From Pedobacter sp. ISL-64 (GTDB lineage Bacteria; Bacteroidota; Bacteroidia; Sphingobacteriales; Sphingobacteriaceae), in NCBI RefSeq assembly GCF_018613605.1, contig NZ_JAGGPU010000005.1:124001-188000 (forward strand): a DNA stretch of 64,000 nt, read 5' to 3'. Shown one piece after another: positions 1 through 8,050 of the stretch (positions within the stretch are counted from its first letter, which is position 1; every line of letters starts with the position of its first letter). A model generated the notes under the pieces. That model ran no database searches. It was not told the origin of the DNA and saw only the letters and a program-made list of their open reading frames with translations. The translations under genes were made by a program, and so were the position numbers.

Positions 1-320
1 AAGGTTTTGCCTGCGATGGTCATGATGTTGCCATCAACCGTCCTGTTTTTTTTAGGTATGCCCCAGCCCTGTGTAGCTGGGCTGAGATCCAGTTGATCTA
101 ACCAAACAGTTTGTGCGGAAAGAGTGCCTATGCTTACTAAACTTAAGACAATAGCGAAGACAAGCGTAAATATGCTTTTACTTGCTGCATTCATTTTTAA
201 TTTATAATTGATAGGATGCGCTGGATCGGCTGTATAAATGGTTTGTATAGTCGGGTTTTGAGCCTGTGCCCCCGCTGCAAAAAGAGCTGTTACCTGTAAA
301 ACTATCTTTCTGATATTCAT
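1..320 (-). CDS. N-terminal part of an NPCBM-domain glycosidase (GH27-like), preceded in frame by a GH43 leader stump; runs off the window
   Basis: The gene is cut by the window edge. Translation from 194 gives an ordinary signal peptide ending in LSAQ, followed by TVWLDQLDLS and a G-W-G-x-PKKN stretch, the opening I associate with NPCBM domains of secreted alpha-galactosidase-type enzymes. The frame stays open upstream to an ATG at 320, adding 42 codons. Those encode a second complete signal peptide (ending AGAQAQ) and NPTIQTIYTADPA, the typical mature start of a secreted GH43. The last codons before the inner ATG look like a normal untranslated leader. I read this as the 5' end of a deleted GH43 gene joined to an intact gene whose own start is 194. 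Which start is used cannot be decided here. Family assignment beyond NPCBM is an inference. Confidence 0.6.
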   Translation of the reverse strand, partial: MNIRKIVLQVTALFAAGAQAQNPTIQTIYTADPAHPINYKLKMNAASKSIFTLVFAIVLSLVSIGTLSAQTVWLDQLDLSPATQGWGIPKKNRTVDGNIMTIAGKT

Positions 321-365
321 TGTTAATCTAAATCTGTGTGTGTAAGTTTCAATTTTCGTTTTTTT

Positions 366-2000
366 TTAGAACATAAGTTTAATACTAAACTTGTTTCCTT
401 TTTTAAGAATTAGTAATTCCTGCTTAGTTTCATTGTACTTCCATTCATCTGCGTTAATCACTTTAATGGGTTTTTTAGCAACTTGTTGAATTAAAAATGC
501 ATATGGAAGTTTATTTTTACCTTCTACAATTAATTCATTTAATTGACCATCATGAGTAATCCGTATAGAATCAAACTCAATACCCTCTCCTAACGGTCGA
601 TAATATTGATATACAGTTTTCTCTCTGTTTGGAACAATGTATATAGCTTGTTTGCCAGTTAAAGTTGAATCGCCGATACCCGAATAGCTATTTGTGATAT
701 TCATTGGAATAATTGACCCTTGCTTAATAAATAAAGGAAATTGGTTAAGTGGATATGTTTTACTAATATTTGTACCTCCGTCAATAATAGTTCTTGCCCA
801 AAAATCCATCCATTTACCTTCCTTTGGAAGACTAAAATTTACAGAATCGTTTGCCGATGTAATAGCTTTTGTAAATAAATAATTACCAACCGTGTGGCTT
901 TCTTGTTTGTACGATACATTTTTAATTAACGAACCACTTGTTTTATGTACATCTACTATGGTGCTGAATAAATAAGGAATTAACTGACTATGCAACCACA
1001 CCGCCTGTTGGTAACATAAAGTTGCCTCATTGCCATGATACCAGGGTAAATGATTTGTAAACGCACCATTTTCGCCTCCATTTATCATGCTGGCAGTTAA
1101 AGCACCAAACTGGGCATAACGTATCAGTTCTTTTTTATCGGCACGGGCTCCAAAAAAGCCACCTATTTCGCATCCGGGAGCACCGTATCCGAGTTCTGCA
1201 CTTTTATATATATTGTTTATCTGAAGTTTTAAACCTGCCCAAGAACCTTCGAAATCGCCACACCATCCAAGGCTTAATTTTTCTACCGATGCTTCTACAC
1301 CTCCCTGATGTGAGAATGGTCGTCCAACTATTGCTCCTTCAGCTTTGCGACTAGTAATGTATTGAAACATACTATTGTAATAATATGGACGAAATTCAGT
1401 GTTCGTTAACTTCCCAATTGATGTTTGAATGGTATCGCCAAAATATATTTCACCTTGATCCACTTTAAATCCATACACTCCATCAATTAAAACTTTATCA
1501 AGTTGCGAATTCCACCATTTTACGGCATCCTTGTTTGTAAAATCTATGTGCAAGCCATCACCTTTCCACCAATGTGATATTTTGCCATTGTTTACTGCAT
1601 ATTTTTTTTCAACAACCTCATCAAATGAAGGGTGTTTTTGAATCGGCATATCTGTAGCTGTACTATTTACACATCCGGTTAACCACAGTATCACTTTTAC
1701 ATTGCGTTTATTGAAGCCATGGATCATCTCTGTTGAATTTGGATAACGTTTTGTATTCCAATCAAAGTTATTATATGCTGTTGACCACGGACTATCAATA
1801 ATAATAGCCCCCACGGGCATTTTATGCGCTAAATATAAGTTTACAAGTCTTTCCGAGGAAACTTGGTTGTTGGCACTATCCTCCCAAACAATATGTTCCA
1901 ATGCCCACCTTGGAGTAATAGGCGCAAATTTTAAGTTTTGAGAAAATAAATTTGTTTGGATAAAAAGACAAATACTAAAACACAAGATGATTTTTTTCAT
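366..2000 (-). CDS. GH31 family glycosidase (alpha-xylosidase/alpha-glucosidase type), short form
   Basis: Secreted glycoside hydrolase that probably removes alpha-linked xylose or a related sugar from oligosaccharides in the periplasm. The start at 2000 is preferred because it gives a clean signal peptide (MKKIILCFSICLFIQ, cleavage near FSQ); the frame extends 18 codons upstream to 2054 with no signal-like sequence. From this start the protein is 544 residues. The GH31 nucleophile motif FKVDQGE has its Asp near residue 181, and the acid/base motif WCGDFEGSW has its Asp near 249. The catalytic barrel begins almost straight after the signal, so the N-terminal beta-sandwich of typical 650-800 residue GH31 enzymes is missing. 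The gene looks visibly more A+T-rich than its neighbours, which may mean separate acquisition. Substrate is inferred from the PUL and is not certain. Confidence 0.85.
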   Translation of the reverse strand: MKKIILCFSICLFIQTNLFSQNLKFAPITPRWALEHIVWEDSANNQVSSERLVNLYLAHKMPVGAIIIDSPWSTAYNNFDWNTKRYPNSTEMIHGFNKRNVKVILWLTGCVNSTATDMPIQKHPSFDEVVEKKYAVNNGKISHWWKGDGLHIDFTNKDAVKWWNSQLDKVLIDGVYGFKVDQGEIYFGDTIQTSIGKLTNTEFRPYYYNSMFQYITSRKAEGAIVGRPFSHQGGVEASVEKLSLGWCGDFEGSWAGLKLQINNIYKSAELGYGAPGCEIGGFFGARADKKELIRYAQFGALTASMINGGENGAFTNHLPWYHGNEATLCYQQAVWLHSQLIPYLFSTIVDVHKTSGSLIKNVSYKQESHTVGNYLFTKAITSANDSVNFSLPKEGKWMDFWARTIIDGGTNISKTYPLNQFPLFIKQGSIIPMNITNSYSGIGDSTLTGKQAIYIVPNREKTVYQYYRPLGEGIEFDSIRITHDGQLNELIVEGKNKLPYAFLIQQVAKKPIKVINADEWKYNETKQELLILKKGNKFSIKLMF

Positions 2001-2082
2001 AAAATAGTTAAGTAAGAAATTATTTATTACAATTAATTTTAAGTTTAAATTCATGGTTTCAGTAACATTACCTATATGTAGT

Positions 2083-2112
2083 AAATCTGTGACTCCTAAA
2101 AGTCACAGATTT
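2083..2112. terminator. Perfect 12-bp stem-loop between GH31 and BACON-GH5
   Basis: Arms AAATCTGTGACT and AGTCACAGATTT are perfect inverted copies around a 6-base loop. The T-run follows the stem on the plus strand. Read on the minus strand it would lie downstream of the GH5 gene and just upstream of GH31. It is probably a terminator or transcript-stabilising hairpin separating the two genes. Confidence 0.55.
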
Positions 2113-2166
2113 TTTAAATTCAATCCTATACATAAACCTCTACAAAACTGTATTCTATTTAGTTAT

Positions 2167-2357
2167 AACCTGAGTTCGATAATTATTTGCTGAAAATCAT
2201 ATCTTATGTACGCCTAATCTTGCTTTATCGTCCTGCTGAATTTATTTCAGCATCTTTTTAGTGTGAAAGACCCTGAAATAAATTCAGGGTGACGCCCCCT
2301 TAACAGAAAACTTGATTAAAACGTCACAAAATGAGATTTAATAATCGAACTCAGGTT
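2167..2357. repeat. Non-coding element bounded by 14-bp inverted repeats
   Basis: AACCTGAGTTCGAT at 2167-2180 is repeated exactly in inverted orientation at 2344-2357. Between them lie two further hairpins: one around CTGAATTTATTTCAG, and one at CCCTGAAATAAATTCAGGG. There is no open reading frame. The layout resembles a small non-autonomous dispersed element or a REP-type repeat; it ends about 20 bases from the stop codon of the BACON-GH5 gene. Confidence 0.5.
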
Positions 2358-2375
2358 TATAGTATCTCTTACTAT

Positions 2376-3863
2376 TTACTTACCTCCTGCAATAAGGGCA
2401 TCTAACATAGGTTGGTCCTTTACCACATTATTAGCTCTGTCTAACATAAAACCTATCTCCCAATAGAATGGCAGAATACCATTCGCTTTAGCCTGTTTGG
2501 TTAGATAATATGTCCAGTCATTTACAGACTTGTTGTGCATAGCCAGATCTTTAGGAAGATAATTCGGGTTGTTAATCGCATTCCTTCTCCAGGCTGCATA
2601 TTCACCCAACATCACAGGGATTCCTTTATCAACAAACTTCTGTTTAATATTTTTGAATTCAGTATCGATCACATCCTCTTCTCCATAGGTAGCGTTGCGT
2701 TCTGGCTCAATAGTAGAGTGATTCCCTTTCCCCCAGTAGTAAACCATTTTGCCCCAACTTACATCTCCATCTGTTAGTATCGTAAATGTAGAAGGCGTGT
2801 AGTCATGCACCTCGACCATCAACTTATTAGGAATTTCGTCTTTTGGCATCGTATTCATCAAAGTAAAAGTTTTGGTAGGGTCAGTGCTGGGGCCCTGCAC
2901 AACCAGCACCCGGTAACTGTTCCTGCCTCCTGTAGAACGAACCGCCTTGATGAATGTTTCGTGATAACTATTGAGTATGGCCATCTGCTCAGCATTTTCA
3001 ACCGCAGGTTCATTCGTGCCGGCAAAAATAAGGTGCTCGTCAAAATCACGCATGGTTGTAGCAATCTGCTCCCAAAGTGCTTTTAGTCTCGCATTAATTT
3101 CCTCTTGCTTGGCCGCATTGACATTATTTTCGAGCCAGCCATTATCTCCGTGCGTATTTAGCATCACATACATATCGTTAGCTACACACCATCCAACTAC
3201 TTCTTTCACACGGTTAAGCCATGCGGGGTCAATTTCTACTTTATCGGGATTACTTAAATGAGTCCAATTCCAGTTACAGGGAATCCGCACCGTATTGAAT
3301 CCCTTTTGCTTTACAAATTTCACATACGATTCGGTCAGTTTACTATTCTGCCACTCACCTTCTTTTGGGGATTCCATGGTATTGCCAAAATTTATTCCCA
3401 AATGCATTTTTGCCGCCAGTTGTACAGCCGTACTGCTCATCCCGGTTGCATCGGGTGCTTTTGGCGATAAATTATATGTTGGATATAAATTACCTACTTG
3501 TGTAATCTTAATTCTCCTGGCCTGGCCATTACCGGATGTAACCGTAACCACACCATAGCGCGATGCACCTGTACCATTACCGGAAAATTTTAGCTGTAAC
3601 TGTGTAGCACCTGCTCCGCCCGCTGTGCGACCTATCTCTATCCAAGGCACCGCATCATTGATAGCTGCTGTCCATGCGTCGTTGCTGGTAATCGTCACTT
3701 CTGTACGCTCGCCATCTGCCTGCGCTTTAATATCCAATGCAGAAACTTCCAGTTCTGCTGCAACCTCCGACTTCTTACAGGATGAGGAGAATAAGGCGAT
3801 AACGATCAGGAAACCTAAAAATATCCCGTAACTTCTATTTTTCATATTTATAATATTGTTCAT
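2376..3863 (-). CDS. BACON-GH5 endo-beta-1,4-glucanase lipoprotein (endo-xyloglucanase type)
   Basis: Surface lipoprotein endoglucanase expected to cut the beta-1,4-glucan backbone of xyloglucan. A lipobox (LFSSSC, Cys29) follows a hydrophobic signal; Met7 (3845) is an equally good start. Residues 37-124 form a BACON-type domain, and a GH5 catalytic domain runs from about 146 to the end. The acid/base Glu is E285 (GTNEPA) and the nucleophile E421 (LGEYAAW); the entry motif is GINFGNTMES. This domain order matches the Bacteroides ovatus xyloglucan enzyme BoGH5A. It is one of three GH5 paralogues here. Its NTHGDNGW stretch (236-243) differs from NIHWDGGW in the other two, so a Trp near the active site is replaced by Gly. 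Activity on xyloglucan is inferred from context. Confidence 0.9.
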   Translation of the reverse strand: MNNIINMKNRSYGIFLGFLIVIALFSSSCKKSEVAAELEVSALDIKAQADGERTEVTITSNDAWTAAINDAVPWIEIGRTAGGAGATQLQLKFSGNGTGASRYGVVTVTSGNGQARRIKITQVGNLYPTYNLSPKAPDATGMSSTAVQLAAKMHLGINFGNTMESPKEGEWQNSKLTESYVKFVKQKGFNTVRIPCNWNWTHLSNPDKVEIDPAWLNRVKEVVGWCVANDMYVMLNTHGDNGWLENNVNAAKQEEINARLKALWEQIATTMRDFDEHLIFAGTNEPAVENAEQMAILNSYHETFIKAVRSTGGRNSYRVLVVQGPSTDPTKTFTLMNTMPKDEIPNKLMVEVHDYTPSTFTILTDGDVSWGKMVYYWGKGNHSTIEPERNATYGEEDVIDTEFKNIKQKFVDKGIPVMLGEYAAWRRNAINNPNYLPKDLAMHNKSVNDWTYYLTKQAKANGILPFYWEIGFMLDRANNVVKDQPMLDALIAGGK

Positions 3864-3880
3864 TTTGGTTAGATTATAAT

Positions 3881-3913
3881 TTATTTTTTCACGACCCTCA
3901 AATTGTCGAAGGC
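3881..3913 (-). pseudogene. Last codons of a lost SGBP gene (relic)
   Basis: On the minus strand this reads AFDNLRVVKK followed by TAA, almost the same as the end of the intact glycan-binding protein at 33285 (AVDNLRVVKIK). The TAA lies 17 bases before the GH5 start at 3863. The relic suggests that an SGBP gene once directly preceded this GH5, the order used in xyloglucan PULs, and that its body was deleted. Confidence 0.6.
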
Positions 3914-3949
3914 TTTTTTTATTACCAGTCTTTTGAAAATTTATTTCAA

Positions 3950-4140
3950 CTCACGTATTGTCAAAAACCTGATTTCTTTTCACTTCATGCTGAAGCGCTG
4001 CCGTATTGCTGTTGGCCATATAGATCCCAGGAGCAAGGAATTCGAATGGTGTTGAAACCACTTTCTTTAGCCAGATTGACATATGCCTGGGTAACCAGCA
4101 TTCACTGCTTTTGCAATAGATTGTTTCCCGGCCGGACTTC
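3950..4140 (-). pseudogene. Frameshifted fragment of a GH5 gene
   Basis: In one minus-strand frame the segment reads VTQAYVNLAKESGFNTIRIP then CSWD. After a 2-base deletion it continues in another frame as YMANSNTAALQHEVKRNQV. Both pieces align with the intact GH5 at 40573 (residues about 95-143: VSQALIDQVKRSGFTAVRIP, then YMANSATAELQ and VKQVVQYC). Nucleotide similarity to that gene continues to the relic's end. It has no start, signal or catalytic part. It lies between the BACON-GH5 gene and the DUF1080 gene in a 402-bp gap. The left end adjoins the SGBP relic. Confidence 0.7.
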
Positions 4141-4265
4141 CGAGTTCTTGTTTTTGGCACCTCGTAAACATAGGGATGACTACGATGCCGAAAGGATAAT
4201 TTACTATTCTCATATAGGTATATAATTGGTTTCTATTAAAAAATCGATCAACAGAGGGGTACTTG

Positions 4266-5036
4266 CTACAATTTTCTTAACCAGATATTGCGATAGCTGA
4301 TCGGTTCACTTTTATCTCCATGACTCTGTAATTTAATTGGTGAGGCGCCATGTTTTCTGTAGGTTGGCTGGCCAATATAAGGGGTGTCCCCTTTGAGTAT
4401 GGTCGCATTCTGCACGAGAATGCCATTTTGAAAAACTGTTGCTACAGCTGGTGACTTTACAGAACCGTCCTCATTAAAACGGGGAGCTGTCCAGGCTACA
4501 TCATAGGTTTGCCACTCTCCTGGTTTTAAACAGGCATTTACCATCGGCGGCGATTGTTTGTAGAGACTACCAGCCTGCCCGTTTACATAGGTTTTATTGT
4601 CGTAATTGTCCAGCACCTGCAATTCGTATCCGCCAGCACCCCAGGGAAGAGCAGCCAGAAAAATACCGCTGTTACCTCGGCCCTGACCACTTCCGCTTAT
4701 ATTTTCTGGTATCCTGTATTCAATGTGAAGCTGAAAATCCATGAACTTCTCTTTTGTCTGGATATCACCCACGGATTTATCTACTGTCATGATCCCATCA
4801 GATAACTTCCATTTTTTTGCTGAAGCAGTATCGCCGGAATTTACCCACTGATCCAAATCTTTTCCGTCAAAAAGAAGTATGGCATCTGAAGGTGCTCCTC
4901 CAGACACTTTAGCCGGACTTACCTTTGCGGGTACCGGGGTCCATACTTCCGTATCTTCTGGCTTAGCAGGTTGCTGTGCCTGAACGAGCAGTGCATTTGT
5001 TATGAGTATCCCAACAATTAATATTGATCGTTTCAT
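4266..5036 (-). CDS. Secreted DUF1080 / 3-keto-disaccharide hydrolase family protein
   Basis: Exported protein of 256 residues with a signal peptide (cleavage near VQAQ, residue 21) and a concanavalin-like DUF1080 domain from about 50 to the end. Family marks are ILLFDGKDLDQW, the WKLSDGIMTV strand, GNSGIFL, YELQVLDNY, GEWQTYDV and the closing ISYRNIWLRKL. Members of this family have been described as 3-keto-disaccharide or 3-keto-glycoside hydrolases/lyases, acting on sugars first oxidised at C3. It is the last gene of a tight three-gene minus-strand unit with the propeller-cytochrome c protein (33-bp gap) and the 249-residue protein. That context suggests a periplasmic oxidise-then-cleave step for disaccharides released by the PUL. 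The chemistry is an inference from family and neighbours. Confidence 0.8.
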   Translation of the reverse strand: MKRSILIVGILITNALLVQAQQPAKPEDTEVWTPVPAKVSPAKVSGGAPSDAILLFDGKDLDQWVNSGDTASAKKWKLSDGIMTVDKSVGDIQTKEKFMDFQLHIEYRIPENISGSGQGRGNSGIFLAALPWGAGGYELQVLDNYDNKTYVNGQAGSLYKQSPPMVNACLKPGEWQTYDVAWTAPRFNEDGSVKSPAVATVFQNGILVQNATILKGDTPYIGQPTYRKHGASPIKLQSHGDKSEPISYRNIWLRKL

Positions 5037-5069
5037 ATTATTGATTGATTTTCTTTAGCTATTGATGTA

Positions 5070-7010
5070 TTATTTATTTAATGATTTGATCCAGTTCGCA
5101 ATTTTTGCAACCTCATCTTTTGGAACATTGGTCATTGGCGGCATCGGTGTGGAATAACCCGGCCAATGCTCTGGTTTAGGCGTATAAATCAGGCTTATTA
5201 GTTCCCCAACCGTATACTTTTTGGTGGAAATCTCTTTAAAAGAGGGGCCAACTTGTCGTTTATCCGGATTGTGGCAGGCCAGACAAGTATTTTTAGTTAG
5301 CAGCCCTTTCACCTGCTCATAAGTTGGAATTTTCACTACCGATGTTTTTCCACCTGATGAAGACTTTTTGCTTTGTGCCAAAGGCAGCGTTTTAGTTGAG
5401 GCCGAATTTTTGGTACTTACTTCTGCAAGGCTAAGCGCTTTGCCTTCCGGAATATTATTTAAAGTATAATATGCTGTTGGATGTACCAGACTATAGTAGT
5501 TCTCTTGTGATCGAATACCATCCAAAGTAATGTTGTGAATATATCCTTTGCGCAGGTTGGCTACGATAATTCGGGCAGTGAGGCCATCAGCTGAAACGCG
5601 AACGCCCTTTACATTGCATTTTTGACTATTTACCGGCGGACTTCCATACACACTATGGTATTTATAAATAAAGCTTTCCACTGAATAAGAAGCAAGATCT
5701 AAGGCGTATTTCTTATCAACAGGTTTGGTGAACGCTATTTCAAACCCATCAGGCATGGCTTTGATGCTGCGCATTTCAAAAGGAATTTTATTGTTCCACA
5801 CCAGCCGCTGAATCCCTTCTGTGGCCTCACCGGCCGAACCCCATCCCCTGTTGGTCTCGCCGGCGAACAATGATCCATCCTTCCCCCAAGCCAGACGCAC
5901 AATACCCGACTGAAATCCGCTTCTGAAGGGCCATGCGGCCCCTTGATATTCTCCGTTTATCTTTTCCATAAACAAGCGGCTAACCATACTCTGTCCCTGA
6001 TCACCCACCAGAAGCTGGCCAGCAAAAGGGCCAAAGGAGCCTTGAGGAATTTTTACTATCTCAGAATTTGAAATACCCAGAATTCCGTGAGGCAGCCACA
6101 CCGCGGGTATTTGCAGTTCAGGAAAGTTCTTCTTCATATCCATCTCAGTTACCACCTTTGCATTCACATCGTTCTCTGGCTTTACACTGTTTCCCTTGCT
6201 GTCGTAAATCATCTTTGTCTCATTCTTAGCAAAGAACTGTTCTGTGGTCAATTTTATTGGAGACTGTGGCAGATTAGCCCACACCAAGCTGGCCGGATGC
6301 CCCATAAATGCGCCCTTTTTCACTTGCATAATACTTCCAGAGCCAACCCAATCGCCTTGATTATCAGTATAAAAAAGCTGATCATCAATCATACTAATTC
6401 CGCAGGGTGAGCGCATACCTGCAGCCCAAGGCTCTACTCTTCCATCTTCAAAAATATGGAGTGCCCAGCCTCTCCATGGAACCATACTTGTCGGGTTCCA
6501 CCAGGTTGGCGGAAATCCAAGATTCAGGGTTACAAAAAAAGATCCATCTGCAGCTAGCTTAGGGCCAAAACTATACTCATGGTAATTTCCAGACAACGGC
6601 CAGGCATAAACGGTCTCAAAATCGTCAGCCATGCCGTCGTTGTCCGTATCTGTCATTTTGGTCAGCTCCCCACGCTGAACACAGTACAGTGATCCGTCTT
6701 TATAGGCAAGTCCCAGTACTTCATGAAGGCCCGAAGCAAACTTTTGAAATGTTGGTTTCAGTGAAGACGGATTTTTCACAATGAAAACATCTCCCCTCCT
6801 GGTGGTGACACCCAGATCGCCGTTAGGCAACGTACAGAGTCCGCCCACTTCGAGGATTGCTCCTTCGGGTGCGGGGACTTTCATGATCTTAAAATAATCT
6901 TCTTCCTTTGGCGATTCTGCCTGGGCAAAGCAGCATATTGACATCAATATAGCTGTCATTGTCAACAGGCACGAAATACCGTTTTTATAATAATTGAAAT
7001 AAATACTCAT
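5070..7010 (-). CDS. Secreted beta-propeller dehydrogenase-like protein with C-terminal cytochrome c domain
   Basis: A 646-residue exported protein. A hydrophobic signal segment ends near CCFAQA (about residue 31). Residues 40-430 look like a six-bladed propeller of the sugar/sorbosone dehydrogenase type, with recurring GDLGVTTRRGDVF, GLAYKDGSLY and AWGKDGSLFAGETNRGWG blades. A linker of about 60 residues rich in Ser/Lys/Thr leads to a cytochrome c domain with the haem motif C576-LAC-H580 and candidate axial Met at 623 or 626. It starts 4 bp after the preceding gene, so the two are surely co-transcribed. The likely role is periplasmic sugar oxidation passing electrons to haem; the substrate is unknown. 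Alternative: a haem-binding scaffold without catalytic activity. Confidence 0.75.
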   Translation of the reverse strand: MSIYFNYYKNGISCLLTMTAILMSICCFAQAESPKEEDYFKIMKVPAPEGAILEVGGLCTLPNGDLGVTTRRGDVFIVKNPSSLKPTFQKFASGLHEVLGLAYKDGSLYCVQRGELTKMTDTDNDGMADDFETVYAWPLSGNYHEYSFGPKLAADGSFFVTLNLGFPPTWWNPTSMVPWRGWALHIFEDGRVEPWAAGMRSPCGISMIDDQLFYTDNQGDWVGSGSIMQVKKGAFMGHPASLVWANLPQSPIKLTTEQFFAKNETKMIYDSKGNSVKPENDVNAKVVTEMDMKKNFPELQIPAVWLPHGILGISNSEIVKIPQGSFGPFAGQLLVGDQGQSMVSRLFMEKINGEYQGAAWPFRSGFQSGIVRLAWGKDGSLFAGETNRGWGSAGEATEGIQRLVWNNKIPFEMRSIKAMPDGFEIAFTKPVDKKYALDLASYSVESFIYKYHSVYGSPPVNSQKCNVKGVRVSADGLTARIIVANLRKGYIHNITLDGIRSQENYYSLVHPTAYYTLNNIPEGKALSLAEVSTKNSASTKTLPLAQSKKSSSGGKTSVVKIPTYEQVKGLLTKNTCLACHNPDKRQVGPSFKEISTKKYTVGELISLIYTPKPEHWPGYSTPMPPMTNVPKDEVAKIANWIKSLNK

Positions 7011-7014
7011 CTGG

Positions 7015-7764
7015 CTATTGGTTAAAAAGAATGGAGTAGATGATTTTACGTTGAAATGGAACCAGGAGTTCCTGAGTTCCCTGTACGGTTCTGATGACAG
7101 GTTTCAATGCTGTTTCCTCCTCAACTGTAATGGAATAAGCTTTATCTACAATAACATATTTACCATTCTCCTTCGGCTCGATTCTATCTGCCTTGGCGAG
7201 ACATAGGTATAAATCATTGGCATTTCCCCCTAGCTCAATTTCACGTCGAATGCCCTGGCCACCATCAATGACCCTCGTCGCATCCTTAACAGTCAATCCA
7301 TAGGTGCGGTATTTAAATACTGGCAGACCCGACGCATCAAGCGTATAACCCTTCGGTTTGAAGCCTGACCCGGTTGTGTCTTTTTTAAACTCACTTTGTA
7401 GTGTTGCCAACTGCTGAATCTGGGGCATGGCATCGCCGACCTGGATTGCCTTTCCGAGTGGCCGCGAAGAACCGTCGCCCCTATCATGCCACATTGGTGT
7501 CGCATCCAGAAATCCTCCTTTCCACAATAGCACCAATTGGCCATTGTCGGCATCGTAGGTATAGTGCACTTGCAACGGACTACCTATGCTAATGGCATGC
7601 GTAACCCGTTTACCACCATTAAGATCAATAAAGCTCCTGAGCAGGATATTGCGTTCAGCCTTAATGATTATTGGCTCAACTTTGGTCTCCTGTGCAATAG
7701 CCGACCCGCCCGTCAAACAAAAGGCCGATGCACAGGCAATAAAAAAATAAGAATATAAATTCAT
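7015..7764 (-). CDS. Exported protein of unknown function, partner of the propeller-cytochrome c
   Basis: A 249-residue protein with a signal peptide (cleavage near AIAQ, residue 25) and mixed beta-type sequence. It contains LWKGGFLDATPMWHDRGDG and a V-Q-G-T-Q-E stretch near the C-terminus. Segments of this kind occur in large secreted propeller/cytochrome proteins of other phyla, so I suspect it is a detached module of the same complex, but I do not recognise a named family. It is the first gene of the three-gene unit ending with DUF1080. No promoter motif could be picked out in the relic-rich DNA upstream. Confidence 0.55.
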   Translation of the reverse strand: MNLYSYFFIACASAFCLTGGSAIAQETKVEPIIIKAERNILLRSFIDLNGGKRVTHAISIGSPLQVHYTYDADNGQLVLLWKGGFLDATPMWHDRGDGSSRPLGKAIQVGDAMPQIQQLATLQSEFKKDTTGSGFKPKGYTLDASGLPVFKYRTYGLTVKDATRVIDGGQGIRREIELGGNANDLYLCLAKADRIEPKENGKYVIVDKAYSITVEEETALKPVIRTVQGTQELLVPFQRKIIYSILFNQ

Positions 7765-7889
7765 GCTTATCTGTATAATATTTGGTTAATTAAGTGTGTT
7801 GTGTTGGTTTCGCATTATCTTTAAAATTGGGCTACTGACTGGTTCATAACTTATCAACAGTATACCCGTTTCTTTCCTTTTATCGCCAT

Positions 7890-8050
7890 GCACTATTTAA
7901 CAGCGATCTTCGGCTTTTGAGAAATATGGCCTGCGGAGTTTCACTGTCGAAACATAAAGTCTCCTGCCTAGATGTTCCAGTCTTTTCCCCGTCATCATAT
8001 AAGCAAAATCAGCAACTTTTACGTCTAACTCAACCGTCTTCGTTTCTTCT
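7890..8050 (-). pseudogene. Decayed C-terminal fragment, possibly of a GH3 beta-glucosidase
   Basis: One minus-strand frame reads KPEETKTVELDVKVADFAYM and ends after LRRPYFSKAEDRC. The pattern (charged turn, TKTV, alternating hydrophobic strand, D-F-A-Y, then a Gly-containing strand) resembles the fibronectin-like C-terminal domain of GH3 enzymes, which xyloglucan loci usually carry and this window otherwise lacks. There is no start or catalytic part. Family assignment is weak. Confidence 0.3.
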
